64,000 bases of DNA, from NCBI GenBank assembly GCA_030522415.1, contig CM060121.1, positions 22,231,142 through 22,295,141 on the forward strand. The letters are read 5' to 3'. This DNA is from Channallabes apus. Lineage: Eukaryota; Chordata; Actinopteri; Siluriformes; Clariidae. Of this stretch, positions 51,255 through 63,193 are shown piece by piece. The first letter of the stretch is position 1. Every line of letters begins with the position of its first letter. Made by a program: the position numbers and the translations under genes. The notes under the pieces were generated by a model, which saw only the letters and a list, made by a program, of their open reading frames with translations, did not search any database and was not told where the DNA came from.

Positions 51255-51535
51255 ATTCATTTATCTTCAGTAAGTGCTTTATTGTGGTCAGAGTCATGGG
51301 GGATCCAGAGCCTATCCCACGCACCCTGGATGTAAGCCTTAATACACTGTGGGAGGAAGGCATCAGCTGACACCGTGAACACATATCCACACACTCACTC
51401 ACACGTAGGAGCAATTTGGCACAGCCCATCCACCTTATGGCACGCTTTTAAGGAGGTAGGAGGAAACCAGAGAGGTTGGTGGAAACCCACACAAACCATA
51501 CCCTAAGCTCACGCTCAATGCCATCAAGTCCGAAT
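51255..51535 (-). mobile_element. SINE-family copy, strongly diverged
   Basis: The order tattgtggtcagagtcatgg, gatccagagcctatcccacg and then ggaggaaaccagagaggttg matches the body of the family at 49885-50175, but the tRNA-like end is poorly preserved. Confidence 0.45.
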
Positions 51536-51974
51536 AGACCAACATGAAACATTATAAGCCCATAAATATTAGATTCATGGATAAGTCATGGGGTTCAGAA
51601 TATGAATTATTATTTTAAGGAATGGGTCATTCTGCAAAAATGGTGGAAAGTTCTGTCACTTATTGATGTTGATGCCAAAATCATTTAAATTACCAGAACA
51701 GACCCATTACTTGTATATGTTCAGAAAATATAATATGTATAATCATGAAATACATTCTCTCACTTTAATGTTCAATATTTAATTGTAGCATTTTTAAAAA
51801 GGTCAAGTTCAAAGAAATGTCTTTGATCATACAGTACATGGAAGTTTTCATCTAAAGAGACATTTTTCATGAAATAAATCTGATTCACAACAACGTTAAT
51901 ATCTTATAAAATACGTTAAACACAAAAATCATGAAACAACAATTGATTATGATTAATAATATATACTGGCGTAC

Positions 51975-52520
51975 TCCGGGCTAGCTTCTTCCAACTCTGC
52001 TTATTAGCCAAGGTCAAATCCTTTCTTCGCCGGAGAGACATGAAGGCGGCAATTCATGCTTTTTTAACTTCAAGACTAAGTACTGTAATGCTTTGTATTA
52101 TAGCAGCAGTCAGTCTTCCCTCCATTGTTCAACTTGTGCAAAACGCTTGTACAAAAATACTGCACTCTAAAATGGTCCCATATTACTCCTGTCCTTCATT
52201 GCTCTTTATTGGCTTCCAATGATTTTTAGAGTCCAATTCAAATTTTTATTATTTGTTTTTAAGTCTCTCAATGGCTTAGCTCCAGCATATTTAACTGAAC
52301 TGGTTTGTGTATATTGCCACAGTCGCTCATCTTTTCTCCCTGGCTTTTAACACAGAGTAGCAAGATTTTACTGTTTTTCTTTCTTTTTTTTATTCTTAAT
52401 ATGTGTAGTGATTTCTTTTTAAAGTTTCCTTTTAATGTTTGTTTACATTGTGAAGTACTTAGGGTGACCTGACTATTTTTTATTTATTCTTTTGGTATAT
52501 GAATTGATTTGAATTTGAAG
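51975..52520 (+). mobile_element. 3' fragment of a non-LTR retrotransposon (Rex1/CR1/L2-like)
   Basis: Decayed reverse-transcriptase C-terminal sequence is readable across frames: HAFLTSRL near 52047, LVQNAC near 52128, then a HWLP-like region and KSLNGLAPAYLTEL near 52262. This LVQNA...LHWLP...GLAPAYL series is typical of the tail of Rex1/CR1/L2-group ORF2. The 5' part is absent, as usual for truncated LINE copies. Confidence 0.65.
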
Positions 52521-52824
52521 TTTTGTGTATTCATAAAGCTTAAGAGTAAGTTATTGCTATTTAAAAAAATTATAGGTGTAAAAGAAGAAATACATTTCAG
52601 AAGATTTTTATCACCCAAATTGAACCTTTTCTGTAGAATGACCTGACTATTAAAATTGATGGGGAGAGAGGAGTAAGAAAATTGTAGGAAGAAATTATAC
52701 TATTCAAATGTATTTTTACTTGGGTGCAGTTAAAACTCAAAGAAAATAGTTATTTAACCAATCAAACTAACCACCTAAAGTTGTTAATCACTTTCTTTCT
52801 TTTCTCTTGCTTTCTCCTCGTCCT

Positions 52825-52928
52825 TGTCCCGCCCCCGCCAGGACAACGGAAGTAGCACGATCACGTGGGTTTCCTCCTCCATGGTTGCTATGGCTGGTTT
52901 GTCTCCATGTCAACGGTAGTTGAAGAAA
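52825..52928 (+). promoter_or_regulatory. Promoter and noncoding first exon of dnal4
   Basis: GC boxes (tcccgcccccgcc), an ETS-like cggaagt at 52847-52853 and a cacgtg E-box near 52862 precede a strong 5' splice site (GAAA|gtaagt, exon end 52928). This would join to the acceptor at 53772, 12 bases before the dnal4 ATG. A near-match to the RFX X-box lies at 52901-52914. Confidence 0.5.
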
Positions 52929-53784
52929 GTAAGTTTCCTCGCAGCGCGAGAAAGCGGTAACGTCACGCACACTGAGTGTACACTGCTTAAATAGAATAAA
53001 ATTACGATTATTAATTAGCGTTATTGCTTGCGGTCTGTTCTGTGCACAAACACGACTGGGTAGATAACGCCTGTATGGTTACTATGTTAGCTTGTTAGCA
53101 TTTAGCCAAAACAGAATTGCACCGTTATGTCTAACACACTTTTCTACTACTTCTCCTAAACGTCCAGTGGTCAATGGAAAGGATTCGGAAATATCGAAAA
53201 TAATAATAGTAAAGATACATTTCCTTGCTAGCGTCACTTGTGCGCATAACGTTAATAGACTGGTTTTCATTGCTCTGTTAGCGCGCTAGTCAGCCCAAGG
53301 TAACACCGAGAGCAAGAGGGGCATGTCTAAGTTACATGGCTGGAGAAATATGTGTCTTTTCTACATGTGTAAATGTGTGTTATTATCTTGTTTTATTTAT
53401 TCTTATAGCGCCGGTAAGTTTTATCACTGCTTGCATCCCCTGTACATAGAGTGCTTAGGGAAAATAATCCTGAGTGCCTAGACTTCTCTTGTTGACCCAA
53501 GTTCAGTAAAATAGTTTCCTGTTCTGCACCACACAGAGATATTTGTTTATGTATTGTTGATGTTGTTGTTATTGTTTTTATTGTTATTATCATTGTGATT
53601 CTAAGTTAGTGATCTGTCTCATGCCTCACATTTGTAACAAATTGTACTCATCCTGTGCAATCATCTGCACAATCTTTAATACCTTTTATGCTTGAAACTT
53701 CAAAATATCTGGAAATAAAATAATCAATGTCTCTCACATCTAGTTTTCTATGTTTTTTGGTTTTCCCTCCAGTAAGAAATCCAA

Positions 53785-56700
53785 ATGGCAGAAACAGGAG
53801 AAAGTAAGAAAGAGGAGGCGGACTACAAGAGATTACACAGCTTTCCTCTCATTAGGGTTTGTTTTCAGTTTTATTGCAACTAGTTATGTTTAAAGTTTTC
53901 ATTCTATATTTTAATGTGTAAAAATGCAAATGCGCCCTAATCACACCCCGCACTGCACCACGTTCCCCATGATCCTCCAGCACTGCTCGACTGGTCACAG
54001 CATCGAGGAAGATGCATATTTTGCATTACATTTGCATGTAATAGGAATAAAAAATACTATTAATAATTCTTCCCAATAAGGGTGCCCTAATCAGTTGGCC
54101 ACTGAGCGAAATTGCATGATAATCACTTAATTTTTACAGATCGGTTGTCTCTCAAATGGCCAATAACATAAGCGTGCAAAACGGTTTAACATAACTAACC
54201 TTATTTGCAGATTAAGAACAACAACACACTGTGAATAATTTGAGTATGAAAAGTTATCCACAAAGGCAGCTGCTAAGTTGACCCTCACTAGAAGCCCTCA
54301 AAAGCTCAAGCCTTAGTCTGCACAGAGTAAAAAAGGCTAAATCCATTACCAAAAAAAAAATAATAAAGAGAACTTCCCAGCTCTGGCCAAGGCAGCCCGG
54401 GTTTACCGTATTGCTCCATGCATGCAGGCTGACAGTAAGAGACTATTCAGTACAGCTGCACACATTCTGAATGGTAAGAGGAATAGACCTAATAGTCTCT
54501 TAAAAATGAGGAAATACACTTTAAAAGTCTATGATACTTTGTCAGATCATATGTCATATGTGTGTTCTGTTGTTAGAATTGTACAGATTGGAGCACCCAT
54601 ACTTTCCAACAGTGTTTGACTGATGGTACTTCTAGTATTAACCTAGTGAATCAGTGTAAGGATATATTTAATGATGCACTTACATACAGTAAGTCAGTGG
54701 TTCTCAAACTTTTTCTGTCATTCGGGAGTGAGCGAATTTTCAAGCCCCACTTGTCAACAAAATAATAACGAAATCGGCCAAGTTTACTGTTTATTGAAAT
54801 ATCAATTCCTAAACCAATACGATCAAACACCACCAAGTTAAAAAAAGATAAAATACACGTGCAATTGTTATACAAGGCTTACGTTGTCACTTATCTTTGC
54901 ATAATTGACCCCATGTTTATTAGCTGCTCAGCAATCGTTTGTAGTTTTTTTTTTTGCACTGGCCAATTCTGTATGCAACTTTGAATGAAGCCATTTGTGC
55001 TTTGCTGTCCACTGATTCAGATGTTACCATGCGATTATCCTGCTGTCTGTATTCTTCCAGCTTTCTTTCAAAGACGTCCAGTGGTTTATTAACGTGACTG
55101 GAGTGTGTTGTCTCTAAGCGTCTTCCTAATTTGTTGGGTCTCATGCGGTCTGCTGCCAGCAGTTTAAGACACGAAACACACGGGTCTCTCTTCTGCCCCC
55201 ACCATCCCCACCATGAATCCAAGCTCAAGATAGGCTTCATTAGGGGTGGGCGATATAACCAAAATAACCAAGCTTCTATGACGGTAGAAGCAATTTTCTA
55301 ACTCAATAACGATATATATCACAATATAGCAATTTGTATCTGAAAATGCATAAATAAAAATGAAAACACAAAAATTGTTTTACATAATTTAATTTTTTTT
55401 ATGTAATTTTATTTAAACTGAATTGCTGGGGTTTGCCGCATTTTTTTACTTTTACCATATTCGTTTGGATGCTTGTATTTCAGATGATAGAAAAGGTTTG
55501 ACGTCTTTCCACCACTTGTTAAAACAGTGCAGTTGCATACCTTCCAAATCACGTTCATCTCATTCGTATCACTTTTCTTATACCCAAACCAATTCCACAC
55601 CACAGACATGCACCTTTTTTTCTTTACAATCTCCTCGTTGTTGGTTTCGTCACATGTAAGCAAACTCACTGCTGCTGCACCGTCTTCTTCCATTGTCGAA
55701 GTGTATGTGAAGCCAAACACATCAAAAGTGGGACGAAACAGCGGCACCCGATTGAACCAAATATCTGCACAAATACAGCGCAGCGCGACTATCTGGATAG
55801 CGCAGTGATGATCTGGTTTATTTGCGCAGCGCAGCTCGAGTCACAAACCTGCGTGACCCACTGTGTTTTATTTAAAAACAATTTAAAATGTTAGGACTGT
55901 TTAATATTGTTTCCGCCTTGCCATGCCTGGATTGTACGTGCGCATCCCAGCGGGGTAAAATGTATTTTGATGGTCGGCGCGGTTTATTTCTGTCAGAGTC
56001 GCGCAGCGCTGCCCAGTGGGTCGCGCAGGTTTGTGATTCGAGCAGCGCTGCTCAAGTTGGTCCGACGTTAAACCATTATTGTTCCACTATGGTTCCACTT
56101 TTTCTCCCGGCCCACAACTGATGTTATTTTAAATTTACTTGTATTAATGATCCATTTATTTCTGTGTGATTGTTTAGTTTTGAGCGTACGATCTTCATTA
56201 TCAATAAAGAAAAGCATGAATTAGAATAGGTACTTTCCTGTTTTCCCTCCCGTTCATTGCGCCCCACCTGTCATGTCTGTATTCCCCACTAGTGGGGCGC
56301 ACCCCACACTTTGAGAACCACTGCAGTAAGTCACTCTGGATAAAGTGCCTGCTAAATAAAAATACGGACACCTTGCTTTTCTTTTTTTGTCCGTATACAA
56401 GAAAAGCAATAAATAATAAACTTTTCATTTTTTTTAGCTGTCACTAGTAGCACATTATTAGGACACAACTTATTTTGCTTCAGTGCCTTATACAAAGAAT
56501 TAAGAATTCAGTAAGCTCAAGAGGATGACAAAAATCTTTCATAAACATCCAGTATATTGATGATTAAAATTTTTTATTTTAGTGTTTTCTTACACATGAG
56601 TTGTGAGTAAAGAGGTTCAGAGAAAAGTGTCAAATCGCACATCCACTGCAGATGCAAAAGCGCTGGAACAACACTCCCACCCAGAACAGCACATTACACT

Positions 56701-59700
56701 CAGTCACACTGCTTTGTTTCAAAAGAAATCAAGAGACCCATCTGTGAAGCTTTGTCTTGGACGCATCTCATTCATAATGTTACTTAATTTGAGTAAAGGT
56801 CCATAAAGAATAAGAATGTGTCTGTAGAGAATATGTCCTCTCATAAAATACTAAATATGTAGTCAAAACCACAGGATTTGGACATTGATGAGGGTACTGT
56901 TATTTTTGTTTAACCATATTCCAGCAGGGTATGTAGGAGTTAATAATTATACAGTATAATAATGATAATCATAAAGTGCAGGCTTTGACCTTTAATTTAA
57001 GCCAATGTTCAAATTTGTTAAACAGTGTCAATTACAAGATTTTGTATGTGTCCATATTTTTAAGACTCCCAAAAGTAAATCAACAAATTTTTTATTTGTT
57101 TTTTTTACCTAGGGCACACCTGGGTTGCTTTTGAATTATGCGTCAGGTCATTGTCAATCTGCACACTTACTTGCCAGCAAATGAGAATTTAATCTGAGCA
57201 AATAATCTAGCCCTATAAACTTAAGAATTCATACTGCTACTTAAGTCAGCAGTAATATATTCAGTAAATGCAAAGGATTGAACTGTTCATTCACAAGCCA
57301 TAAATGCCCACATCATAAGAGTGAAATGGTGTGCTTCGGATCATGATGAGTTCTTTTCCCCATACTCTTCTTATTGCATCATTGTAGACACAGTTTGAGA
57401 ATTGTATTTTTGGACTCTAATCTGTTTTCCTATTTTTAAACTTTAAAACCAGTGGTTTACATCTTGCAGTAAACCCTTTTGTATTTATTCTGGTGAAGGC
57501 TTCTTTTGATTGTTGACTTGTTGACAGATGTATCTACTTTCCAGAAGGTAGTCTTGATCTTATTGTGAAGTTTTTTTTTTCCTCTAGTGAATAACTCAGC
57601 ATCTGTTCTTTTCCTTTTAGGAAAGTACCAGATAGTTGATTTGGTCACACTCAACTATTATGTTCTCTATTATGTTGAATTTAATTTTAGATTTTTCGAC
57701 CTAATGGTGACTTGCAGTCATACACTGCCTGGCAAAAAATAGTCTCCATTTCAGAAAGGTCAGATTATTGGGCTTCACCTAATGAAGTAAACAACTAGGG
57801 AGATTTGGTATTACTGAAACTATGTTAAGAACATTCAGCACATTATTAAAACCTAGAAGGATAGTGCTGAACCATCAACTTTGTGCAAGAAATGTGGTTG
57901 ATTAAACTAATATGATTAAAATCTGATTGAATGGACTAAACAGTTGTGTGGCCATAGAAAAGTCACATTAGTGAGACTAATCATAAAAAGGCTTGAATTT
58001 TTTAGGTAGCATAATGATTTGACTTTAGAGCAATGAAAAAGGTCATGTGGTCTGATGAGTTCAGATTGACCCCGTTCCAAAGCAATTGGTGCATCAGATA
58101 AAGAAGAGACGCACACTGTACAAGTCTCTGGAGGCAGTGTTATGATCTGGGGTAGCTTCAATTGGACAGGTCTAGGTATTGCAATAAAATATGGCAGTAA
58201 AATGAAGTCAGCTGATGACCTGAATGTAATGAATAACCAGGTTATCTCATCAATGCACATGCATTTTCCAGGACTCAAATTGTGGAAGAGTTGCTGTGAG
58301 AGCATGAGTTGTTTTTGTTTTTTGCTGTTGTTGTTGTTGTTTTGTCCAGACAGCATAGCTTTGCGGACTTTCATACTGCGAGTTAACAGCAACAGATTCT
58401 TCACACACTTGCCACACACACTTGAAATGAACTCTAGATCTGCTTATTTGTACTTGCAGTCATGATGGAATAACACATCTTGCCATACAAAAAAAAAAAA
58501 GATCAGCCAGTTGTTTTGTTACTTTTTGTCCTTCTAAAACGAGATGACTGCATATAAAAAGTGCAAGATATCTTACACTCTTAAAATTATTTGGATTTAC
58601 ATACCCTCATTTTTATCCTGTTTTTCTGTTGTAGCACACAGACATGCCAGAGGAGATGAGAGTTGAAACCATGGAGCTGTGTGTCACAGCCTGTGAAAAG
58701 TATGCCACCAATAACGAGGTTAGAACTGTATACATGTTTCCAGGCATGGGCAGGTATGGACAGGGGTACTGAATTGGCTCTGTGCATGGCTCTGTTTTCC
58801 CACCCACACTCGTAGGAGTGTTGACAGATTCTCAGTCTGTCTGGCTCAGAGTCTAAACACTTACATCATGCCGATCCCTCATAGTGTAGCCATCTGGATA
58901 GTAACTGTAGCCTACTCGTCTTGTAACCGTTACCATACATTCTGTTAGCTTTGCGAACTTCAGTAATGTGGGCTGCTGATTGACTCAACAGTTTTATATT
59001 GTTCAGGGTTGCCAAATCAACTAGAAGCAGACTGGAGCCGCTTAAATAGCAGTCCAAAAGATGCCAGCCAATAACAAAAATCCAACAGAAGGTAGCTTAT
59101 ATTTAGCTGCCGGAAGGTCATTTCTAATTAAACCTTTAGCCTTTCAGATTGGTTTGGGAAAATGAAATCATGAATCATATATTGTTAACGGACTGCACTG
59201 TGTTTTTCAGCTTTTGTTTAAATATTAATCCTGTGTTTTCTGTATTTTAGGAAACCAAATTAAAAGATAGTAAAGTAAAAACTTAAATAAAATAAGGGTA
59301 AAGTCAGTGCACAGCTGAAAAATATTAAGAGTATGATGTTGACTTTCTTACTATTTAGTGCTTTTAATGGCTCTAATATCACAGTTCTGTCCAGGGGTAT
59401 CTCAGTGGTTTATTTTTAATTCCACCGTTTTGCATTCAATCCAGAACATCATATAGTATTTTATAAGGAAGCAGAAACTTTATCAGAGTGTATATTGTTG
59501 CATGAATAAAGAGTAGCTATGAGAGTGAGTAGACAAATTTACTGATACCAGTAGCTTGTATTTATAACCAGTAACAAATTATTTAAGTTCCTGGTTATAG
59601 GAAGTGTGTCTGCATGCATATGGTAAGAGATCACTTAGTGTTGACTTGATTATTACTGTAAGTGATTTACATTATTCTCTTCCTCAGAGTGCGGCTAAGA

Positions 59701-59852
59701 TGATAAAGGAGTCCATGGATAAGAAGTTTGGGAGTTCTTGGCATGTGGTAATCGGCGAGGGTTTTGGATTTGAGGTGACTCACGAAGTAAAGAACCTATT
59801 GTACATGTTTTTCGGCGGCAGCCTGGCTGTGTGTGTTTGGAAGTGCTCCTAG
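53785..59852 (+). CDS. dnal4: Dynein axonemal light chain 4
   Basis: Three coding exons, 53785-53856, 58635-58718 and 59688-59852, join in frame to 106 residues, close to the human length of 105. The start ATG follows the acceptor at 53772 and is preceded by a noncoding exon ending at 52928. The protein belongs to the LC8/DYNLL-like light chain fold and keeps the family stretch WHVVIGEGFGFEVTHE and the ending GSLAVCVWKCS. It is expected to sit at the base of outer-arm dynein in motile cilia. The large first coding intron carries an hAT transposase remnant, a complete-ended hAT element (54695-56323) and a Tc1 relic. The gene follows nptxr on the same strand, as in mammals. Confidence 0.96.
54380..54500 (+). 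pseudogene. hAT transposase C-terminal dimerisation remnant
   Basis: The plus strand near 54395-54500 encodes a decayed hAT dimerisation region: ARVYRIAPCMQADSKRLFST followed by NGKRNRPNS, compare the family pattern of an ER-x-FS motif followed by a KR-x-RL motif. No upstream transposase or ends were found, and it is separate from the element starting at 54695. Confidence 0.6.
54695..56323 (-). mobile_element. hAT transposon with exact 8-bp target duplication and BED-finger remnants
   Basis: The ends are CAGTGGTTCTCAAA, present as an inverted copy at 56310-56323. They are flanked by the identical octamer cagtaagt at 54687-54694 and 56324-56331. The minus strand holds zinc-finger pieces of ZBED/hAT type: 55240-54920 (CVSCLKLLAADRMRPNKLG, then a His-containing segment) and 55747-55409 (a BED finger whose first cysteine appears changed to Trp in IWKVC). 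The core transposase is missing. A second hAT-like terminus (aggggtgggcgatat) at 55244 suggests another element nested inside. It lies in intron 1 of the dnal4 coding region. Confidence 0.8.
55822..56052. repeat. 40-bp inverted repeat inside the hAT element
   Basis: gagtcacaaacctgcgtgac at 55836 onward and its near reverse complement gtcgcgcaggtttgtgattc near 56020 form arms of about 40 bases with few mismatches around a 150-base centre. The ends read cccactg and cagtggg. It may be a small foldback element nested in the hAT copy. Confidence 0.55.
57723..58300 (+). mobile_element. Tc1-like transposon relic
   Basis: It starts cactgcctggcaaaaaatag after a TA, a known style of fish Tc1 terminus. 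Transposase pieces on the plus strand include KKVMWSDEFRL (around the second catalytic region) at about 58039 and GGSVMIWGSFNWTGLG at about 58132. Stops and frameshifts make it inactive, and the right terminus is lost. It lies in an intron of dnal4. Confidence 0.75.
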
Positions 59853-60715
59853 CGCTGATGTCACTCCAGCCACTTTCCTCTTCCTTCACACACTACCTTC
59901 TTTTATATATTTATATACCTGCGTTCACAGTACTGTTTCAGCTATGCAGATCTTTTTCTACTTGACTTTTGTGTGCATGTGTGTTCATGTCTGAGACAAA
60001 ATCTGACAGTATAAGCCGTTTACAGCTCACCTACTGTACTTTTTTTCTGCTTTTTTTTACATTGAATGCAGGGCATCAAATCAAAGTATTGACTAATAAC
60101 AACTAATAATTGTCTCAGTGAAATCGATGGACCCCGGAATTCATTTTACATCCAACAAATTTATCACATTCTGTTGTGTGCTGTGTAGCACCGCTGTAGT
60201 ATTCGACCCCAAGGTGATTTTAAAGTGCAGTTTGTAAAGTGTAATTGTTTGTCAACCTGTAATAATCACATAACATCAAAAATACCTTAGAAAAACTGTG
60301 ATTTACAGTATTGGCATGGGCTGGATTGGCTAGTGTCTTTATCTCAGGCTTTTGTTTACACTTTTCTGGCCCAGAAATAAGCTCCTCCCCAGCCAATCAG
60401 AGCTGCTCAGGTCTGCCCATTATTTCATGCCTTATGAGGCAGCAGAGGGCTCTTAAAATTACAAACTGCTCCTTGAAGAACATGTGTCCTATTTTGTGGT
60501 GTATGAGAGAGAAGCGTGTTTGTCATCTTCAAATTCCCTTTTTTCCCTTTTATTTTGCCTGCCAGGCAATCTGTTTTAAATAATTTCCTCTATACTTTTA
60601 TGTCTTTTTTCCTCACCCATATCTCTTACTGTTTTATTTACTAAACCAGCATTTCTATCATGTGTGCCATGTTGGTTAATTTAAATACAAGTGTAAATCT
60701 TTTTAAATAAAGAAA
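59853..60715 (+). other. dnal4: Probable 3' UTR of dnal4
   Basis: There is no coding frame. An AATAAA at 60706-60711 about 850 bases after the stop is the likely polyadenylation signal. The region has T-rich runs but no repeat that I recognise. Confidence 0.5.
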
Positions 60716-60847
60716 AATGTAAATTTATATCTTTGTTTTATCATTTTTAAATAGGGAAGCTACACACTTGGAACTTTACAAGAGTTTTTACCTTCTTTAG
60801 AATTCATCATGAGGATACTGTAAGTAAGGATGATAGTGAAGCAGTTA

Positions 60848-61632
60848 CAGTGGGGGAAATAAGTATTTGATCCCCTACAGATTTTCTAAGTTTGCACACT
60901 TACAAAGAAATGAAGGGTCTATAATTTTTATCATAGGTTTATGGTAAAGGATTGAGACAGAATATCAATCAAAACTCCAGAAAAAGCACACGATACACGA
61001 ATGTTATGAATTAAGTTGCATTTCAATGAGGGGAAATAAGTATTTGATCCACTACCAACCAAGAATAATTCTGCCTCTCACAGACTGGTTATGTGCTCTT
61101 GTGGTATACATATTAATTTAAGAAGGAGCTCCTAACAACAATGTGGTATGTGTATACAGTAAAAGTCACCTGTCCACAAAATCTTCCTTTCAAACCTCAC
61201 CACCATCGACAAGACCAGAGAGCTGTCAAAGTCAGGAACAATATTTTAGACCTGCACAAGACTGGAATGGGCTACAAGACCATCAGCTAGAAGCTTGGTG
61301 AGAAGGAGACAACTGCTGGAGCGATTATTTACAAATGAAAGAAATACAAAGTAACCATTAATGACCCTATATTCAAGATTCCACCTCATAGAGTAAGAAT
61401 AATCATGAGAAAAATGAGGGACCAGCCCATGACTACATAGGAGGAGCTTATGAATGATCTCAAGGCAGTTGGGGGCACAGTCACCAAACAAACCATTGGT
61501 AACACAATACGCCTGCATGGATTGAAATCCTTCAGTGCAGCAAGGCTTCCCCTCCTCAATAAGACGCATGTACAGACCCGTCTGAGGGTTGCCAATGAAC
61601 AGTGAAAGATTGAGATAAATTGCTGTGGTCAG
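60848..61632 (+). mobile_element. Tc1-like transposon, interrupted by the L1 element
   Basis: The left end CAGTGGGGGAAATAAGTATT follows a TA, and a second copy of the gggaaataagtatttgatcc motif near 61031 is the inner repeat. The plus strand encodes the N-terminal half of a Tc1 transposase with stops: RDQRAVKVRN, ILDLHKTGMGYKTIS, then QTRLRVANEQ. It breaks off at ttgctgtggtcag, which would normally continue into the catalytic WSDE region, exactly where the L1 5' end begins. Confidence 0.75.
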
Positions 61633-61768
61633 GACTTCCGGTATGAGGCGTGTGGTTTAGACGCGTTTTGCTCGCTCCCACAAATAACTTTTTTTATTAA
61701 CCTATTAAACCTCAACACTTACCCAATAATCAGTATCAGGCTCTTCTAGTTCGATCTTTCTTGTGAAT

Positions 61769-62563
61769 ATGTCGAAGACGAGGGCGAAAGCTGCAGAAAA
61801 AGACGGAGATTCTCCTCCTTCCAGTGGCATTACCATGGCCGAGATTAGCCTGCTGTTAGAAGAGCATCGAACGGCCCTCGCGACCGATTTCAAGTTATCT
61901 TTTGACTCGTTGTCGGCTACGCTGGTCAGTATAAAATCTTCAATTACTGATCTTGGTCAAAAAATTACTTCGCTGGAGGATAACGCCACTGAAACTGATC
62001 AGCGCCTTCAAAAACTTGAAAGCGCAAGCTGCAGTTTGAAAGCAGAAAACGACCTGCTTAAAGTTAAACTAGCGGATCTGGAAAGTCGCAGCAGGCGCCA
62101 GAATATTAGAATCATTGGACTACCTGAGCAGATTGAAGGTCCGCGCCCAACTGTATTTTTTTCTCAGGTTATTTTTGACATTTTTGGCAAGGACGTTCTT
62201 GCTTCGCCCCCCGAACTGGATCGAGCTCATCGGAGCCTCGCGCCGAAACCTGCTCCAGGAGAGAGGCCTCGACCTGTCATCCTGCGATTCCACCGCTTCC
62301 AAGCTAAAGACCTGGTGATTCGCGAAGCTCGCAGACGACGTGATCTGACCTACAACGGACATAAGCTTCGCATCTACGATGACTACAGTCCTGAGGTGGT
62401 CAAACAGCGGGCCGAGTATAAAAGCTCCATCAGCGAACTTTACAAGCGTGGGTATAAACCAGCATTACTTTTTCCAGCTAAGCTTCGCATCACGCTGCCC
62501 AGCGGGGAGAAGAAGTGGCTACTCACCCCTTTGGAAGCTGCTGCATTTGTCAATAGCATGTGA
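61769..62563 (+). CDS. L1 ORF1 protein (RNA-binding chaperone)
   Basis: A 264-residue uninterrupted frame, starting at the ATG in ttgtgaatATG; an upstream in-frame GTG at 61763 is less likely. Residues 1-22 are basic and charged. A coiled coil spans roughly 25-110 with heptad leucines (SLEDNATETDQRLQKLE). The RRM-like core starts at SRRQNIRIIGLPE, and the C-terminal domain contains ELDRAHRSL and RPRPVILRFHRF, the hallmark of transposase-22/L1 ORF1 proteins in fish and amphibian L1/Tx1 elements. Family role: trimeric nucleic-acid chaperone that coats the LINE RNA in a cytoplasmic particle. No inactivating change was seen. Confidence 0.9.
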   Translation: MSKTRAKAAEKDGDSPPSSGITMAEISLLLEEHRTALATDFKLSFDSLSATLVSIKSSITDLGQKITSLEDNATETDQRLQKLESASCSLKAENDLLKVKLADLESRSRRQNIRIIGLPEQIEGPRPTVFFSQVIFDIFGKDVLASPPELDRAHRSLAPKPAPGERPRPVILRFHRFQAKDLVIREARRRRDLTYNGHKLRIYDDYSPEVVKQRAEYKSSISELYKRGYKPALLFPAKLRITLPSGEKKWLLTPLEAAAFVNSM

Positions 62564-63193
62564 GAGCCTTCACATTAACATTAGGGATTTTTTATTTTTT
62601 CACTGTTCAAGTGTTTTCACTGGCTTTGCCTCACCTGATTTAAGACATGTTGCAATCTTACTGTACTTCAAGTTAACAAGTTAAATAACTTCTATCCTTT
62701 TTACAGGAATACTGATGTTGAGGAATACTGATGTTTTTTTTTATTCTTTTTGAGGTTTCAGTTTCAAATTTGATGTTCACTAATGTTTAACTAAGGTTTA
62801 ACTTCATTATCTATGTTTATTGATATGTGGGTATAGAGCAAGTGAGGTTAGGAAGTAGTAAGTTTTGCTGACGTTTGTGTCAGTGGATTTCTTTTTGTTC
62901 CTGTTGGATACTGCTTCGTCAGTGGTTTGGAAACTTGGGGTTGGGGAAGGGTCTGGGGTGGGGGGTAGATTATTTGTGTTGTTTGTTCGGGTACTTTGTG
63001 TTATGTTTGCCAACTGTTGTTTGTGTGTTTCATTCAGATTTAATTACAGTATGTCTAACCTAGCCACTTATCCTTCCTTTGTGTTTTTTTCAACACCAGT
63101 CTTTAGTTCTGGGGTATCTCTCGGAGAAATGGAGTCAGATGGGCATGTTTTCTGCCTGAGCAGCATTGTACTATCTTTGCCCCCTATACCTAT

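Larger units (their letters stand above)
47641..52780. other. Intergenic region between nptxr and dnal4
   Basis: AT-rich with no recognised gene. It contains (TA)n at 48054-48091, SINE copies near 49610-49710, 49885-50175 and 51255-51535, a Tc1 relic at 50683-51212 and a LINE 3' fragment at 51975-52520. All are old and diverged. Confidence 0.6.

Noticed and set aside
57916..58419. A 167-codon minus-strand open frame
   Set aside because: It lies antisense to a Tc1 transposase relic whose plus-strand pieces are recognisable.
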